Part shown: piece by piece, positions 7,362 through 16,262 of the stretch
Layout of the letters: the number at the start of each line of letters is the position of its first letter
How positions within the stretch are numbered: the first letter of the stretch is position 1
Made by a program: the position numbers and the translations under genes
Notes under the pieces: model-generated
The model's database searches: none
What the model saw: only the letters and a program-made list of their open reading frames with translations
Told to the model about the DNA's origin: nothing
Source of the DNA: Clostridia bacterium
GTDB lineage: Bacteria; Bacillota; Clostridia; Christensenellales; Borkfalkiaceae
Direction of reading: 5' to 3'
Length of the DNA: 64,000 bases
Assembly (NCBI GenBank): GCA_017558105.1
Contig: JAFYWI010000011.1
Location: 1-64,000, forward strand

Positions 7362-8129
7362 ATGTTACTGTGTATAGATATTGGTAACACCAACATTAAA
7401 TATGGTGTTTACAAAGGTAAAGAATTAATAGTAAGTTTTAGGGTATCTTCAAGGCTTTCTCGTACGGCAGACGAATATGGCTCTGTACTAGTAAATCTTT
7501 TGCAAGATAAAGGGGTTAAGAAAACTGATATAGAAGGCGTAATAATATCTTCAGTAATACCATCACTTAACTACACCATTTGCCATATGTGTGAATATTT
7601 TTTCAATATCACTCCACTTATGGTAGGGCCAGGTGTAAAAACGGGGCTAAATATTAAGGCAGATAATCCTAAAGAAGTTGGTGCAGATATAATAGTAAAC
7701 AGCGTTTCTGCGTTTACAAAATATGGTGGTCCGTTAGTCGTTATCGATTTTGGTACTGCAACCACTTTCGACGTTATTTCTGCAAATGGCGAACTGCTTG
7801 GCGTAGTAATAGCACCGGGTATAAAAACTTCGTTAGAAGGGTTAGTTTCTAACACGGCTCAACTCCCTATGATAGAGTTAGACGTTCCTAAAACGGTAAT
7901 AGGCAAAAATACAAAAAGTTGTATGCAAGCAGGTATATTCTTTGGGTTTGCTGGCTTGGTAAACAACATTGTAGAAAACATTAAAAAAGAACTTAACACC
8001 GAAGAAATTAAGGTTATAGCAACTGGTGGTTTAGGTGCTATAATTGCAAAAGGTGTAAAATCTATAAACAAAGTAGACAGAACTTTAACTTTAGACGGGT
8101 TAAGAATGATTTACGAATTAAATCGTTAA
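7362..8129 (+). CDS. coaX: Type III pantothenate kinase
   Basis: This 255-residue ASKHA-fold kinase performs the first step of CoA biosynthesis, phosphorylating pantothenate. DIGNTN at residues 5-10 is the phosphate-binding motif. PGVKTGL, the GAD motif in EVGADIIVN, and VVIDFGTATT are the other family signatures, and the length is normal. It is coupled to the S component upstream and hom downstream. Together they suggest uptake and immediate phosphorylation (metabolic trapping) of the vitamin. Confidence 0.95.
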   Translation: MLLCIDIGNTNIKYGVYKGKELIVSFRVSSRLSRTADEYGSVLVNLLQDKGVKKTDIEGVIISSVIPSLNYTICHMCEYFFNITPLMVGPGVKTGLNIKADNPKEVGADIIVNSVSAFTKYGGPLVVIDFGTATTFDVISANGELLGVVIAPGIKTSLEGLVSNTAQLPMIELDVPKTVIGKNTKSCMQAGIFFGFAGLVNNIVENIKKELNTEEIKVIATGGLGAIIAKGVKSINKVDRTLTLDGLRMIYELNR

Positions 8130-8145
8130 AGACAAGGAGAACGAA

Positions 8146-9426
8146 ATGAAAAAAGTAGGCGTAGCAATTTTAGGTTTAGGCGTTGTAGGTGGTGGCACTT
8201 ATAACATTTTAGTCGACAATAAAGAATATTTTAAGAAAACTCAAGACGTAGATTTTACCGTAGAATGCGTTTTAGAAAAGAACGTTCAACGTGCTATTGA
8301 CCTTGGTTTAGAAGAAAGCCAAGTTGCAAAATCAATAGAAGAAGTTGTTTCTAACCCTAACGTAGACATAGTTGTAGAAGTTATTGGTGGCGTAGAACCT
8401 GCAAAAACTTTCGTACTAAAAGCGTTAAAGAGTGGTAAAACGGTTGTTACTTCTAATAAAGAATTATTCGCAAAACATTGGCCAGAACTTGAAACGGAAG
8501 CAAAAAATAACAAAGCAGGTTTGTTTTTTGAAGCAAGTTGCGTAGGTGGCGTTCCTATTATTAGAACTTTAATAGATGGTATGCAAGCAAATAATATTCA
8601 ATCAATTAAGGGTATTATTAACGGCACAACTAACTATATTTTAACAAAAATGGCTAACGAAGGTTCTTCTTATGAAGAAGCGTTAAAAGAAGCGCAAAGG
8701 CTAGGCTATGCAGAATTTAACCCTACTGCAGACGTAGAGGGGTTTGACGCAACTTATAAACTTTCTATTCTTTCAAGTTTAGCATTTAACAAGAAAATTT
8801 GCATAGAAAACGTTTACAGAGAAGGTATTACGGGGGTTACCAAAGAAGATATTGCTTACGGCAAAGAATTAGGTTATACCTTAAAACTTTTAGGCATTGG
8901 TAAAAACACTAAACACGGCATAGAAGTTAGGGTACACCCAACTTTCGTTGCAAACTCTAACCCACTTGCAAGTGTTAACGATAGTTTTAACGCAGTTCAT
9001 TTAGTAGGCGATTCTGTTGGCGAAATTATGCTTTATGGTAGGGGCGCAGGTGCATTACCAACGGGTAGTGCAATCGTTTCAGACGTTATTTACGCTGCAA
9101 AACACGAAGATTTCTTCTACACTTCTTTCGATAATTCACCAAACGGCAACAAACAAACCAAATTCGTTAACGACTTTACTTCTAAATACTTTATTAGGCT
9201 TTCCGTTGCAGACGAACCAGGCGTTTTATCAACTTTCTCAGGCGTGTTCTCAAAATGCAATATTAGTATTTCAGAAGTTAAGCAAACTGCTTGCGAAAAC
9301 GGTAAAGCAACGGTTATTATAATCACTCACGAAAGTAGCGAAAGCAACGTAAACAAAGCGTTGGCAAAATTCAAATCTTTAAAAGTAATTAATAAAGTAG
9401 AAAGCGTTATTAGGGTAGAAGATTAA
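8146..9426 (+). CDS. hom: Homoserine dehydrogenase with C-terminal ACT domain
   Basis: The 426-residue enzyme reduces aspartate semialdehyde to homoserine in the threonine/methionine branch. The Rossmann glycine motif (GLGVVGGGTY) is at residues 10-19. The substrate region GIINGTTNYILTKM and a C-terminal ACT domain (about residues 350-425, RLSVADEPGVLSTFSGVF) follow. The ACT domain usually confers threonine feedback inhibition. AAGGAG precedes the ATG. No other aspartate-pathway gene is adjacent. Confidence 0.95.
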   Translation: MKKVGVAILGLGVVGGGTYNILVDNKEYFKKTQDVDFTVECVLEKNVQRAIDLGLEESQVAKSIEEVVSNPNVDIVVEVIGGVEPAKTFVLKALKSGKTVVTSNKELFAKHWPELETEAKNNKAGLFFEASCVGGVPIIRTLIDGMQANNIQSIKGIINGTTNYILTKMANEGSSYEEALKEAQRLGYAEFNPTADVEGFDATYKLSILSSLAFNKKICIENVYREGITGVTKEDIAYGKELGYTLKLLGIGKNTKHGIEVRVHPTFVANSNPLASVNDSFNAVHLVGDSVGEIMLYGRGAGALPTGSAIVSDVIYAAKHEDFFYTSFDNSPNGNKQTKFVNDFTSKYFIRLSVADEPGVLSTFSGVFSKCNISISEVKQTACENGKATVIIITHESSESNVNKALAKFKSLKVINKVESVIRVED

Positions 9427-9453
9427 TTTTAATTAAAATTTTTAGGGAAAAAG

Positions 9454-10809
9454 ATGAGAAAAATAATTTTAGTATTAATGGTATTACTAATAGCGCTAAC
9501 TTGTGGTATGGGTTTAATAGGTTGCAATAAAGAAAATCCAACAGAAGTAGAAGAATATGCGTTTTATAACGATGAAACAATAACTTCTTACATAGTTCCT
9601 GCATCTGTAAAAACAATAGGTTTTTCTGCATTTGATGGTTGTACAAACCTAAAAACCGTAACCTTTGAAGAAGGTAGCCAATTAGAGCAAATAAGTACAA
9701 ATGCATTTAAGGGTTGTAAATCTTTAGAAAGCATTGTAATACCTGCAAGTTTAACTAAATTAGGAGATAGTGCGTTTGAATATTGTAGGGGTTTAAAAAC
9801 TTTGGTTTTTGAAGAAGGCATTAAACTAGATAGAATAGAACCTAATGCTTTTTACGAATGTACTAGTTTAACCGAAATAATTCTTCCAAAAAGTTTAGTA
9901 AGTATGGGGCAAAATGCGTTTGCTGGCTGTAACAAATTAGAAAGAGTTTCTTGGGAAGAAGGTAGTGGTTTTGCGTATTTAAACGGCTCTGCTTTTGCTT
10001 TTTGCACTAATTTAGAAGAAGTAAACTTGCCTAGTAAAATAATAAACATGAGCGAATCTGTTTTTTACGCGTGCAAAAACTTAACCAACATTGAAATACC
10101 TAATACCGTAAAGAAAATAGGCATAAATGCGTTTGAAGGTTGCAAAAAGTTAGAATATAGCATTGAAGGTGGCTTAAAATATTTAGGCAATAAAGATAAT
10201 AAGTTTTTATGCTTAGTAGGTGTAGAAGATAAAAAAATAAAAACAACTGCTATAAATAGTAATTGTAAAGTAATAGGCGATAGTTCGTTGTTGTCTGCAA
10301 CTTTATTAGAAGAAATAACAATTCCTGCAAGTGTAAAATGCATTGGCGAAAATGCGTTTAAAGAGTGTTTAGATATGCAAAAAATACACTATTTAGGAAC
10401 TATAGATAATTGGGCGCACATAGAGTTTACTAACAACGCAGCTTGTCCTTTTTATACAGGTGGAAAACTTTATATAAACAATGAACTAATTACTCAATTA
10501 AACTTTACAACGGCAACAAAAATAAATAATTATGCGTTCTATGAATATACTGCGTTAAGCTCAGTTTCGTTTCCAGTAGGTGTTGAAAGCATCGGTTCTT
10601 ATGCTTTTGCAAATTGCACTGGTTTAGAAGAAATATTTATTCCAAATACGGTAACTAAAATAAGCCAGTATGCATTTAATTATTGTAATAATTTAGAAAA
10701 CATTTATTGCGAAATAGCAGAAAAACCAAGTGGTTGGCACGCAAAGTGGTGCGATAATTTAAAAGAAGATATTCAAATTCATTGGAACTATTCTGGTGTA
10801 AAAGATTAA
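9454..10809 (+). CDS. BspA-type leucine-rich-repeat lipoprotein
   Basis: The protein of 451 residues begins with a lipoprotein signal peptide: basic MRK, a hydrophobic core, and the lipobox LIGC with C24. The rest is about a dozen LRR_5/BspA-like repeats of the form SAFxGCxxLxxVxxPxSVxxIGxxAF, partly irregular. A divergent insert lies near residue 230, and a WAHIEF/YINNELI stretch near 320. Such proteins are exported to the membrane surface, where they bind host or particle ligands; here the ligand is unknown. It follows hom after 27 bases, which is an unusual metabolic neighbourhood. Confidence 0.88.
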   Translation: MRKIILVLMVLLIALTCGMGLIGCNKENPTEVEEYAFYNDETITSYIVPASVKTIGFSAFDGCTNLKTVTFEEGSQLEQISTNAFKGCKSLESIVIPASLTKLGDSAFEYCRGLKTLVFEEGIKLDRIEPNAFYECTSLTEIILPKSLVSMGQNAFAGCNKLERVSWEEGSGFAYLNGSAFAFCTNLEEVNLPSKIINMSESVFYACKNLTNIEIPNTVKKIGINAFEGCKKLEYSIEGGLKYLGNKDNKFLCLVGVEDKKIKTTAINSNCKVIGDSSLLSATLLEEITIPASVKCIGENAFKECLDMQKIHYLGTIDNWAHIEFTNNAACPFYTGGKLYINNELITQLNFTTATKINNYAFYEYTALSSVSFPVGVESIGSYAFANCTGLEEIFIPNTVTKISQYAFNYCNNLENIYCEIAEKPSGWHAKWCDNLKEDIQIHWNYSGVKD

Positions 10810-10836
10810 TAGAATTATATTATTTTTATAAACAAA

Positions 10837-10862
10837 AAAGGCTAATAAATTCATTAGCCTTT
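10837..10862. terminator. Bidirectional terminator between LRR and dnaD genes
   Basis: AAAGGCTAAT and ATTAGCCTTT form a 10-bp stem with a 6-base loop. A run of A precedes it and T-rich sequence follows. It closes the LRR operon and the convergent DnaD gene. Confidence 0.85.
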
Positions 10863-10882
10863 TAATATTTTTAAATTAAATT

Positions 10883-12562
10883 TTAGTTGTTAAAACAATT
10901 ACATCTGTGGTTACCAACGTAGCCCGTATCTTTACATTTTTCGCACGCGTAAATAGGTGAAAGGTCTTTTAACGTTAAGCCTATTTTCGCTAGTAAATTG
11001 CTAATTGTTTTATTTAAGTTAGCCTTTTCGTTTTCTAATGAAGATAATGCTTCAAAGTTGCCGTTAATTTCTGCAAAAGCCATATCTTTTTCTATGCCGT
11101 TAAACCTTGAATATGCGTTAGCAAAACCTTCTAAGCCCATAGCCTTTTCGTAATTCTTTTGTGCTTTAGAAATTGCAATGCTTCTTCTTTTTTCATACTC
11201 TTTATTATAGTCTGCAACAGAAATTTCGCCACTATTAATTGGTGTACTTTCAATGCCACCTAAAGTATAAATTTCCTTGTTTTTCCAGTTAGATAAAATA
11301 CCAACCATATAAGGTATTGCAGAACTTTTTCCAGCAGAAAGTTTAGCCGCTTCTAAAATCATTTCTTCGCTAAAATTCCAACTTTTCCAAACGTTTAAGT
11401 TTTCTCTGTCCCAAGGGGTAGGTCTTCTGTTAATGCCTGCCGTTAGCAACATCTTTTTAATAAACTCGTCAGTTTTGTTAATGTTTTCAAAATAGTCGCC
11501 TACGCTCGATAAATCTATTAACCCTTTTTGCCTTAATTTTTCAACTAATTCGTCCATTTGTTGTAGGGTATTAGTGCCGTTTTTGAAGCAGAAAGAAGCA
11601 ATGTATAAAAGTGCTTGTTCTTCGTAGCCGTAACTTAACCATTTGTTAGTATATGTGTCTATAACCGTATCTAAAACTTCTACGTAAACGGAAAGGGCTT
11701 TGTTAACGTTAATTGCAATTTGATAAATTTTTTCTTTTCTTTCTTTATATTCTTTAATTTCTTCTTTAGAAAAACTTTTGGTAGAGTAAAGTTCAAGTAA
11801 AAACTCGTCTAGCTTAGCCATTGTAGATTTTTTTAGTGAAGACGCTGCAAAAATAATATTTTCCGTTTCGAAATTAAGTTCTGCAGTCCATTTTTTTAGG
11901 TAATTTAAGTCTTCGATTTCTGGTTGACGTTTAATAGATAGGGCAGAAAGAATTTTTTGAATTTCACTAGAGCGCATTATGTAAGAAGAAAGTTCTTTTT
12001 CAACCAATTCCATAGTTACTATGCCACGGCTACCAAAATCTTTAGCCACCTTAGATATGTATTTATAACCAATATCGTTGCCTTTTTTGTCAACGCAATA
12101 CTTAACAATCATTAGCATTGCTTCTTGCTTAATGCCGTAAGTTTCCATAATGTTAAAATATTCGGTATATTCGCTAGTGCCAACCATACGGTTAGAAAGA
12201 AGCATTTGCACACCCTTAGTAAAATCGGTATACTTTTCTGCCTTAAACTTTCTTGTTTTGCCAGAAAAAGCCGTTCTAACAGGTAAGTAGTTAACTGTAA
12301 AAGGGTTTTTACTAACAATGCTAACTAACCCAAATTCTTCCCAAAACATAAAACAGTCTATAACGTTTTCTTCTTGCATATTAAGAGTTTTAGCAATTTT
12401 TTCTAAACTGCTATCGAAATTTTGGTTTTTGCACAAAAAAAGCCCGTAAAGGTAAACCTTAACGGCATCTCCCGTTGCTTGTGGCATATATTCGTAAATG
12501 AATAAATTTTCTACGTCTGTAAAAGAAGATGCAGAATATTCTTTAGAATAAGAACAAACCAT
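10883..12562 (-). CDS. DnaD-domain replication protein fused to the N-terminal zinc-binding part of DnaC
   Basis: The first 120 residues resemble a DnaD winged-helix N-terminal domain. Two DnaD-like (DnaB_2) domains follow, the second ending in GILSNWKNKEIYTL near residue 430. The last 100 residues differ: a helical YEKRRSIAISKAQKNYEKAM region and a final CEKCKDTGYVGNHRCNC (C540, C543, C554, C556) match the N-terminal region of DnaC-type helicase loaders. The AAA+ ATPase that should follow is absent; a stop and then a terminator come next. DnaD proteins remodel DNA and recruit the helicase during initiation. AGGAG precedes the ATG. Confidence 0.85.
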   Translation of the reverse strand: MVCSYSKEYSASSFTDVENLFIYEYMPQATGDAVKVYLYGLFLCKNQNFDSSLEKIAKTLNMQEENVIDCFMFWEEFGLVSIVSKNPFTVNYLPVRTAFSGKTRKFKAEKYTDFTKGVQMLLSNRMVGTSEYTEYFNIMETYGIKQEAMLMIVKYCVDKKGNDIGYKYISKVAKDFGSRGIVTMELVEKELSSYIMRSSEIQKILSALSIKRQPEIEDLNYLKKWTAELNFETENIIFAASSLKKSTMAKLDEFLLELYSTKSFSKEEIKEYKERKEKIYQIAINVNKALSVYVEVLDTVIDTYTNKWLSYGYEEQALLYIASFCFKNGTNTLQQMDELVEKLRQKGLIDLSSVGDYFENINKTDEFIKKMLLTAGINRRPTPWDRENLNVWKSWNFSEEMILEAAKLSAGKSSAIPYMVGILSNWKNKEIYTLGGIESTPINSGEISVADYNKEYEKRRSIAISKAQKNYEKAMGLEGFANAYSRFNGIEKDMAFAEINGNFEALSSLENEKANLNKTISNLLAKIGLTLKDLSPIYACEKCKDTGYVGNHRCNCFNN

Positions 12563-12580
12563 AATTACTCCTAATTTATT

Positions 12581-12600
12581 TTAATAACAAATGTTATTAA
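12581..12600. repeat. Perfect 20-base inverted repeat upstream of the dnaD gene
   Basis: TTAATAAC and GTTATTAA flank AAAT. It lies about 20 bases upstream of the dnaD start, in its presumed leader, next to an AT-only stretch with many TATAAT words (about 12628-12660). It may be an operator or a weak hairpin. Confidence 0.45.
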
Positions 12601-12795
12601 AAAACACTTGCATTGAAGCCCTTTATGTTATATAATATATATTATAATATTATAATACAATAGGCGATTTATCGACTGTAGTGATTATTATACTTTATAG
12701 TTCAACAAAAAGCAACAAATTTTAGAATTTTTTTTGTTAGAGCATAAAATAAAACTATTAAAAAGGCATTTCAAGTAAACGGCAAAGGGGATTAT

Positions 12796-14487
12796 ATGTC
12801 AGTAAAAATTTTAACACCATCTTCAATTTGGGGCAACTTTACCCATAGTACGTCAAATAGTTACCAAGTTATTAGTGAAAGAGTTGAAGGTGATATAAAA
12901 GTTAGCAGAATTTATTTAGATACTTTAACCACAGAAAAAGGGGTAGTTAAAGTTTTTGGTGTAATGGCTGGCGCAATGGGTGTTAAAAAGCAACCTGCCG
13001 TTTTAATTATTCCAGACGTTTGCAATAGAATAGACGATAAGTTGGTTTTAGAATTTGCTAAAAAAGGCTATTTAGCCCTTGCTATAGACGTGTTTGGTTA
13101 TGCTAAAGAAAGAGAACAATTTACAATTTACCCAGAAGATTTAGAATATGCCAATTATGAAAACGTAGACATAAATATTTGCAAAGAAAAAGACGTAACT
13201 TCTTCGTTTAGATATCAATGGACGGCAGTAGCAAAAAACGCGTATAACTTCTTAAAATCTAAAAGTAGTGTTAGTAAAGTTTGTGCAGTAGGCGCAGGTT
13301 TAGGCTCAGGGGTGTTGTGGCAAGTTGGTGCAACCGAACCAACTATTTCTGCTTGCGTGTTTATATTAAACTCTGGTTGGCGAGCATATAAAGGAATAAA
13401 CAAATTTAGCGGTGCAGTTGAACCACAATTTTCAGATAGCGAGTTAAGTTATATTGCAGGTGTAGAACCACAATCTTACGCACCACTAGTTAACTGCCCA
13501 AGTTTAATGCTTTCTGCAACCAACAACCCTACTTACGATTGCGATAGGGCTTTCGACACTATGGTAAGAATAAACCATAACGTTTATAAAGCAGTTTATT
13601 TTTCACCTAACTGCGAAGAAGTTGTAGATTGCCAAGCATACGAAAATATGTTTATTTTCTTAAACGAAATTATGCTTAAACAAAAATTCAACCAAGAAAG
13701 GTTGTTAAAAGTTCCAGAAACTAAAATTCAAATAGAAGACGGTAAGTTAAACATTGAAGTAGACGTTTTAGAACAAAAAATTAAAAACATAAGCCTATAT
13801 CTTGCAGAAAAAGAAGTAAACCCTTCGTTAAGAGAGTGGAAAGTTAAAGAATTAGAATTAGATAAAAAAACTGGCAAATACGTAATTAACTACGCGCCAC
13901 ACGTTAAAGCAGGGTTAGTTGCATATTTTGTAAAAATAACCAACAAAAACGGCTATGCAGTTACTTCTAACGTACAAGTTAAAACTTTTAAGGAAGAAGA
14001 AGTTAAAAGGGCGCATAAATCCACGGTAATTTTTTCTAGCAGAAAAAACGATTCAGAATATCTTTTAATAAACGCTAAAGGGGCAGAAAACAACCCAATG
14101 CACCTTTCTTACGATGAAACTTATGCCGTTCAAATTAAAGAAGGACCAATGGAAATTAACGGGGCATATTCTAAATTTGGGTTAAAGAGTTTTAGAATGA
14201 ACTCTATTAAAAATTTCTTGTCAGATAACTCTATGTTAATGTTAGACGTCTACGCTAAAGAAGATTGCACTTTAACCGTTAAACTAGTTAACTTAGTAAA
14301 CCAAATTAAAACGGAATATTTTGCTTGCGTTTCTATTAAGGGTGGAAATATTTGGCAAAACGTTAAAATAGAAACTAATAAGTTTAAAACGCAAGAAAGC
14401 AGAGTTCTAAAAACTTATAAAGACGTAATTACTATTGAATTAGACGTAGATAAAAATTATTTAATTAACAACGTATTGTGGGTTTAA
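12796..14487 (+). CDS. Alpha/beta-hydrolase-like protein with degenerate nucleophile elbow
   Basis: The N-terminal 300 residues resemble an acetyl-xylan esterase/dienelactone hydrolase fold: PAVLIIPDVCNR near residue 68, then GYLALAIDVFGYA near 91. The expected GxSxG elbow appears as GAGLG at 166-170, with Gly at 168 where the nucleophilic Ser should be. The C-terminal 270 residues look beta-rich, like a carbohydrate-binding or immunoglobulin-like part. There is no signal peptide, so it is probably cytosolic. It may be a non-catalytic relative or may use another residue. AAAGGGG precedes the ATG. It opens a 17-kb plus-strand run. Confidence 0.6.
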   Translation: MSVKILTPSSIWGNFTHSTSNSYQVISERVEGDIKVSRIYLDTLTTEKGVVKVFGVMAGAMGVKKQPAVLIIPDVCNRIDDKLVLEFAKKGYLALAIDVFGYAKEREQFTIYPEDLEYANYENVDINICKEKDVTSSFRYQWTAVAKNAYNFLKSKSSVSKVCAVGAGLGSGVLWQVGATEPTISACVFILNSGWRAYKGINKFSGAVEPQFSDSELSYIAGVEPQSYAPLVNCPSLMLSATNNPTYDCDRAFDTMVRINHNVYKAVYFSPNCEEVVDCQAYENMFIFLNEIMLKQKFNQERLLKVPETKIQIEDGKLNIEVDVLEQKIKNISLYLAEKEVNPSLREWKVKELELDKKTGKYVINYAPHVKAGLVAYFVKITNKNGYAVTSNVQVKTFKEEEVKRAHKSTVIFSSRKNDSEYLLINAKGAENNPMHLSYDETYAVQIKEGPMEINGAYSKFGLKSFRMNSIKNFLSDNSMLMLDVYAKEDCTLTVKLVNLVNQIKTEYFACVSIKGGNIWQNVKIETNKFKTQESRVLKTYKDVITIELDVDKNYLINNVLWV

Positions 14488-14536
14488 CCTAAAAAAATAG
14501 GTAATAATTAAAGTAAAAAAGTTTATAGGAAGATTT

Positions 14537-15202
14537 ATGGAAAATAAACCACAAGAACAAGCAGAAACCACGGCAGAAACTTTAAGCGTAAAAGCAAAAA
14601 AGTTTTCTCGTGCAGATATAATTTGGACGGTAGTTTTATCCGTTATAATAGTAACCTTAATTACTACTATACTATTAAACACTTTCGTGTTTTTCAACGT
14701 TAAGGTAGACGGGCCTTCTATGGAGCCAACCCTTTATGGTGGCGAAATAGTTCAAGGCAAAAACGATGGAACTGGCGACCTTTTAGTTGGCAACAGGCTA
14801 AAAGCACCAAGTCGTGGAGATATTATCGTTATTCAAAAAGTTGTAGGTAATAGTTGGATTATTAAAAGGGTTATTGGTTTAGAAGGTGATGAAATAACCA
14901 TTAAAGACGGCAAAGTGTTTAGAAAACAATTAGGGCAAGAAGAAGTAGAACTAAAAGAAAATTACGTTAAAGGTGAAACTTTATGTAATTTTAGCCCAAA
15001 CGAAGTAAAGTTTACCGTTGGCAAAGGCGAAGTTTTTTATTTGGGAGATAATAGAACAAATAGTAGCGATAGTAGAATTTACGGTTGCTGTAAACTTAGC
15101 GACGTGGTTGGAGTAATAGAACCATATTCGCTAAATCAAAATTCGTTAAGGGTGTTTTTTATAAACCTTATTAACGGAATTTTTTCTGGTTCGTGTAGTT
15201 AA
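14537..15202 (+). CDS. lepB: Signal peptidase I
   Basis: This 221-residue membrane protease removes signal peptides from exported proteins. One membrane anchor lies at about residues 28-52. The catalytic Ser is S61 in GPSMEPT and the general base is K110 in IIKRVIG. The box E motif GDNRTNSSDSR is present. The Ser/Lys arrangement and the single N-terminal TM are typical of Gram-positive type I peptidases. AGGAAG precedes the ATG. Confidence 0.95.
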   Translation: MENKPQEQAETTAETLSVKAKKFSRADIIWTVVLSVIIVTLITTILLNTFVFFNVKVDGPSMEPTLYGGEIVQGKNDGTGDLLVGNRLKAPSRGDIIVIQKVVGNSWIIKRVIGLEGDEITIKDGKVFRKQLGQEEVELKENYVKGETLCNFSPNEVKFTVGKGEVFYLGDNRTNSSDSRIYGCCKLSDVVGVIEPYSLNQNSLRVFFINLINGIFSGSCS

Positions 15203-15243
15203 AAGGCAGTTAAAGGGTAGTTAAAAGGGGTAAGTAAAAGGTT

Positions 15244-15723
15244 ATGGTAAAAAAAATATTAACCACAGTTTTAATGGCTATTTATAAAGTGCTTGCAATA
15301 GTTAATTTGCAACCTGCCATTTTTGTTGTAATAGTTGGGTTAATTGTATTTTTAACAGGCTCTTTTATAACATACCCAGTTCTCAAAACTGTGTTTTTAA
15401 TAGCGTTAGGGCTTTCCGTTTTATACGCCGTAATAATAACCTTTTGCAAACTTTTTGGGTTTGGAACAAAAAAGAACAATTCAAAAATTCAAATTGTAAA
15501 CGAAAAAACAAAACAACCAGAAGAAAAAACGCAAACCCCACCACCAGCACCTAAAACTCCACAACCAGTACCTGAAACCACAAAAGAGCCAACCTACCCA
15601 ATATATTCAAGGGTAAAAAATCACCCTAACTTACTAATGGCAGAGTTTAGCGACAGATACGAATTATACAAAAAAGAAAACGGCAAGTTAATAAGGCTTC
15701 GCCAAGATTATAAAGGCAGGTAA
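15244..15723 (+). CDS. Uncharacterised two-TM protein with Pro-rich linker
   Basis: I do not recognise this 159-residue protein. Two hydrophobic segments (about residues 8-40 and 44-70) are followed by a Lys-rich stretch, a Pro/Thr/Lys linker (about 92-118, PPPAPKTPQPVPE) and a conserved-looking C-terminal piece (YPIYSRVKNHPNLLMAEFSDRYELY). It is two bases from the next membrane-protein gene, so they are probably co-translated partners. The start follows AAAGG. Confidence 0.65.
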   Translation: MVKKILTTVLMAIYKVLAIVNLQPAIFVVIVGLIVFLTGSFITYPVLKTVFLIALGLSVLYAVIITFCKLFGFGTKKNNSKIQIVNEKTKQPEEKTQTPPPAPKTPQPVPETTKEPTYPIYSRVKNHPNLLMAEFSDRYELYKKENGKLIRLRQDYKGR

Positions 15724-15725
15724 AA

Positions 15726-16262
15726 ATGTTATATTTTAGCCAAGAAGAATTACAAAAAGTACAAAAGCAAAGAAGAAAGCATATAATCATTTACGTTTCA
15801 AGTGCCGTAGCATTTTTAATTTTTACCATTGGTATGTTTTTATGGTATACTACGTTGCCTTATAAAAGCCCAACCATAACGGTAGTAAAAATTATAGAAT
15901 ACGTTGTCGTGGCACTTTTTGTAATTTATTCTTTTATTTATTTAGGGTTGGTTTTTAGAAGGGTAAATAGGTATTACAAAACTTTAGTTGATTTGAAGAA
16001 TAATAAAAAAGAAAATTATTCGGGTAGTTTTATCGGCTACGACGAAACTTTACACGAATATAACGGGGTAGACTTCAAAACCCTAAACTTTTTAGAATGG
16101 AATAAATATAGAAAAGAATATTTTGAAAGAGACGTTTACGTTTTTTACGAAAGAGATTTTCCTAAATTAAAAGAAAACCAAATTTATAACTATAAAACTC
16201 AAAGCAACATTTTGTACGAAATAGAAATAAGCGAAAACAAACAATCGGAGGACCAAAAATGA
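15726..16262 (+). CDS. Uncharacterised two-TM membrane protein
   Basis: This is an unknown protein of 178 residues. After a basic N terminus (QKQRRKH) come two membrane segments (about 18-40 and 56-80). A cytosolic, aromatic and charged tail of about 95 residues follows. The stop overlaps the start of the ACT gene by four bases (ATGA), so the genes are coupled. It could form a complex with the product of the preceding gene; no function is proposed. Confidence 0.65.
   Translation: MLYFSQEELQKVQKQRRKHIIIYVSSAVAFLIFTIGMFLWYTTLPYKSPTITVVKIIEYVVVALFVIYSFIYLGLVFRRVNRYYKTLVDLKNNKKENYSGSFIGYDETLHEYNGVDFKTLNFLEWNKYRKEYFERDVYVFYERDFPKLKENQIYNYKTQSNILYEIEISENKQSEDQK

Noticed and set aside
9017..9322. 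A 101-residue plus-strand ORF inside hom
   Set aside because: It lies in another frame within a complete homoserine dehydrogenase and has no SD or family motif; it is a shadow ORF.
9427..9453. An intergenic promoter or terminator between hom and the LRR gene
   Set aside because: The gap has no hairpin and no well-spaced -35/-10 pair; I treat the genes as one operon.
14488..14520. A terminator hairpin after the hydrolase-like gene (CCTA/TAGG)
   Set aside because: The stem is only four or five base pairs of weak composition with no T run, so it is not a credible terminator.
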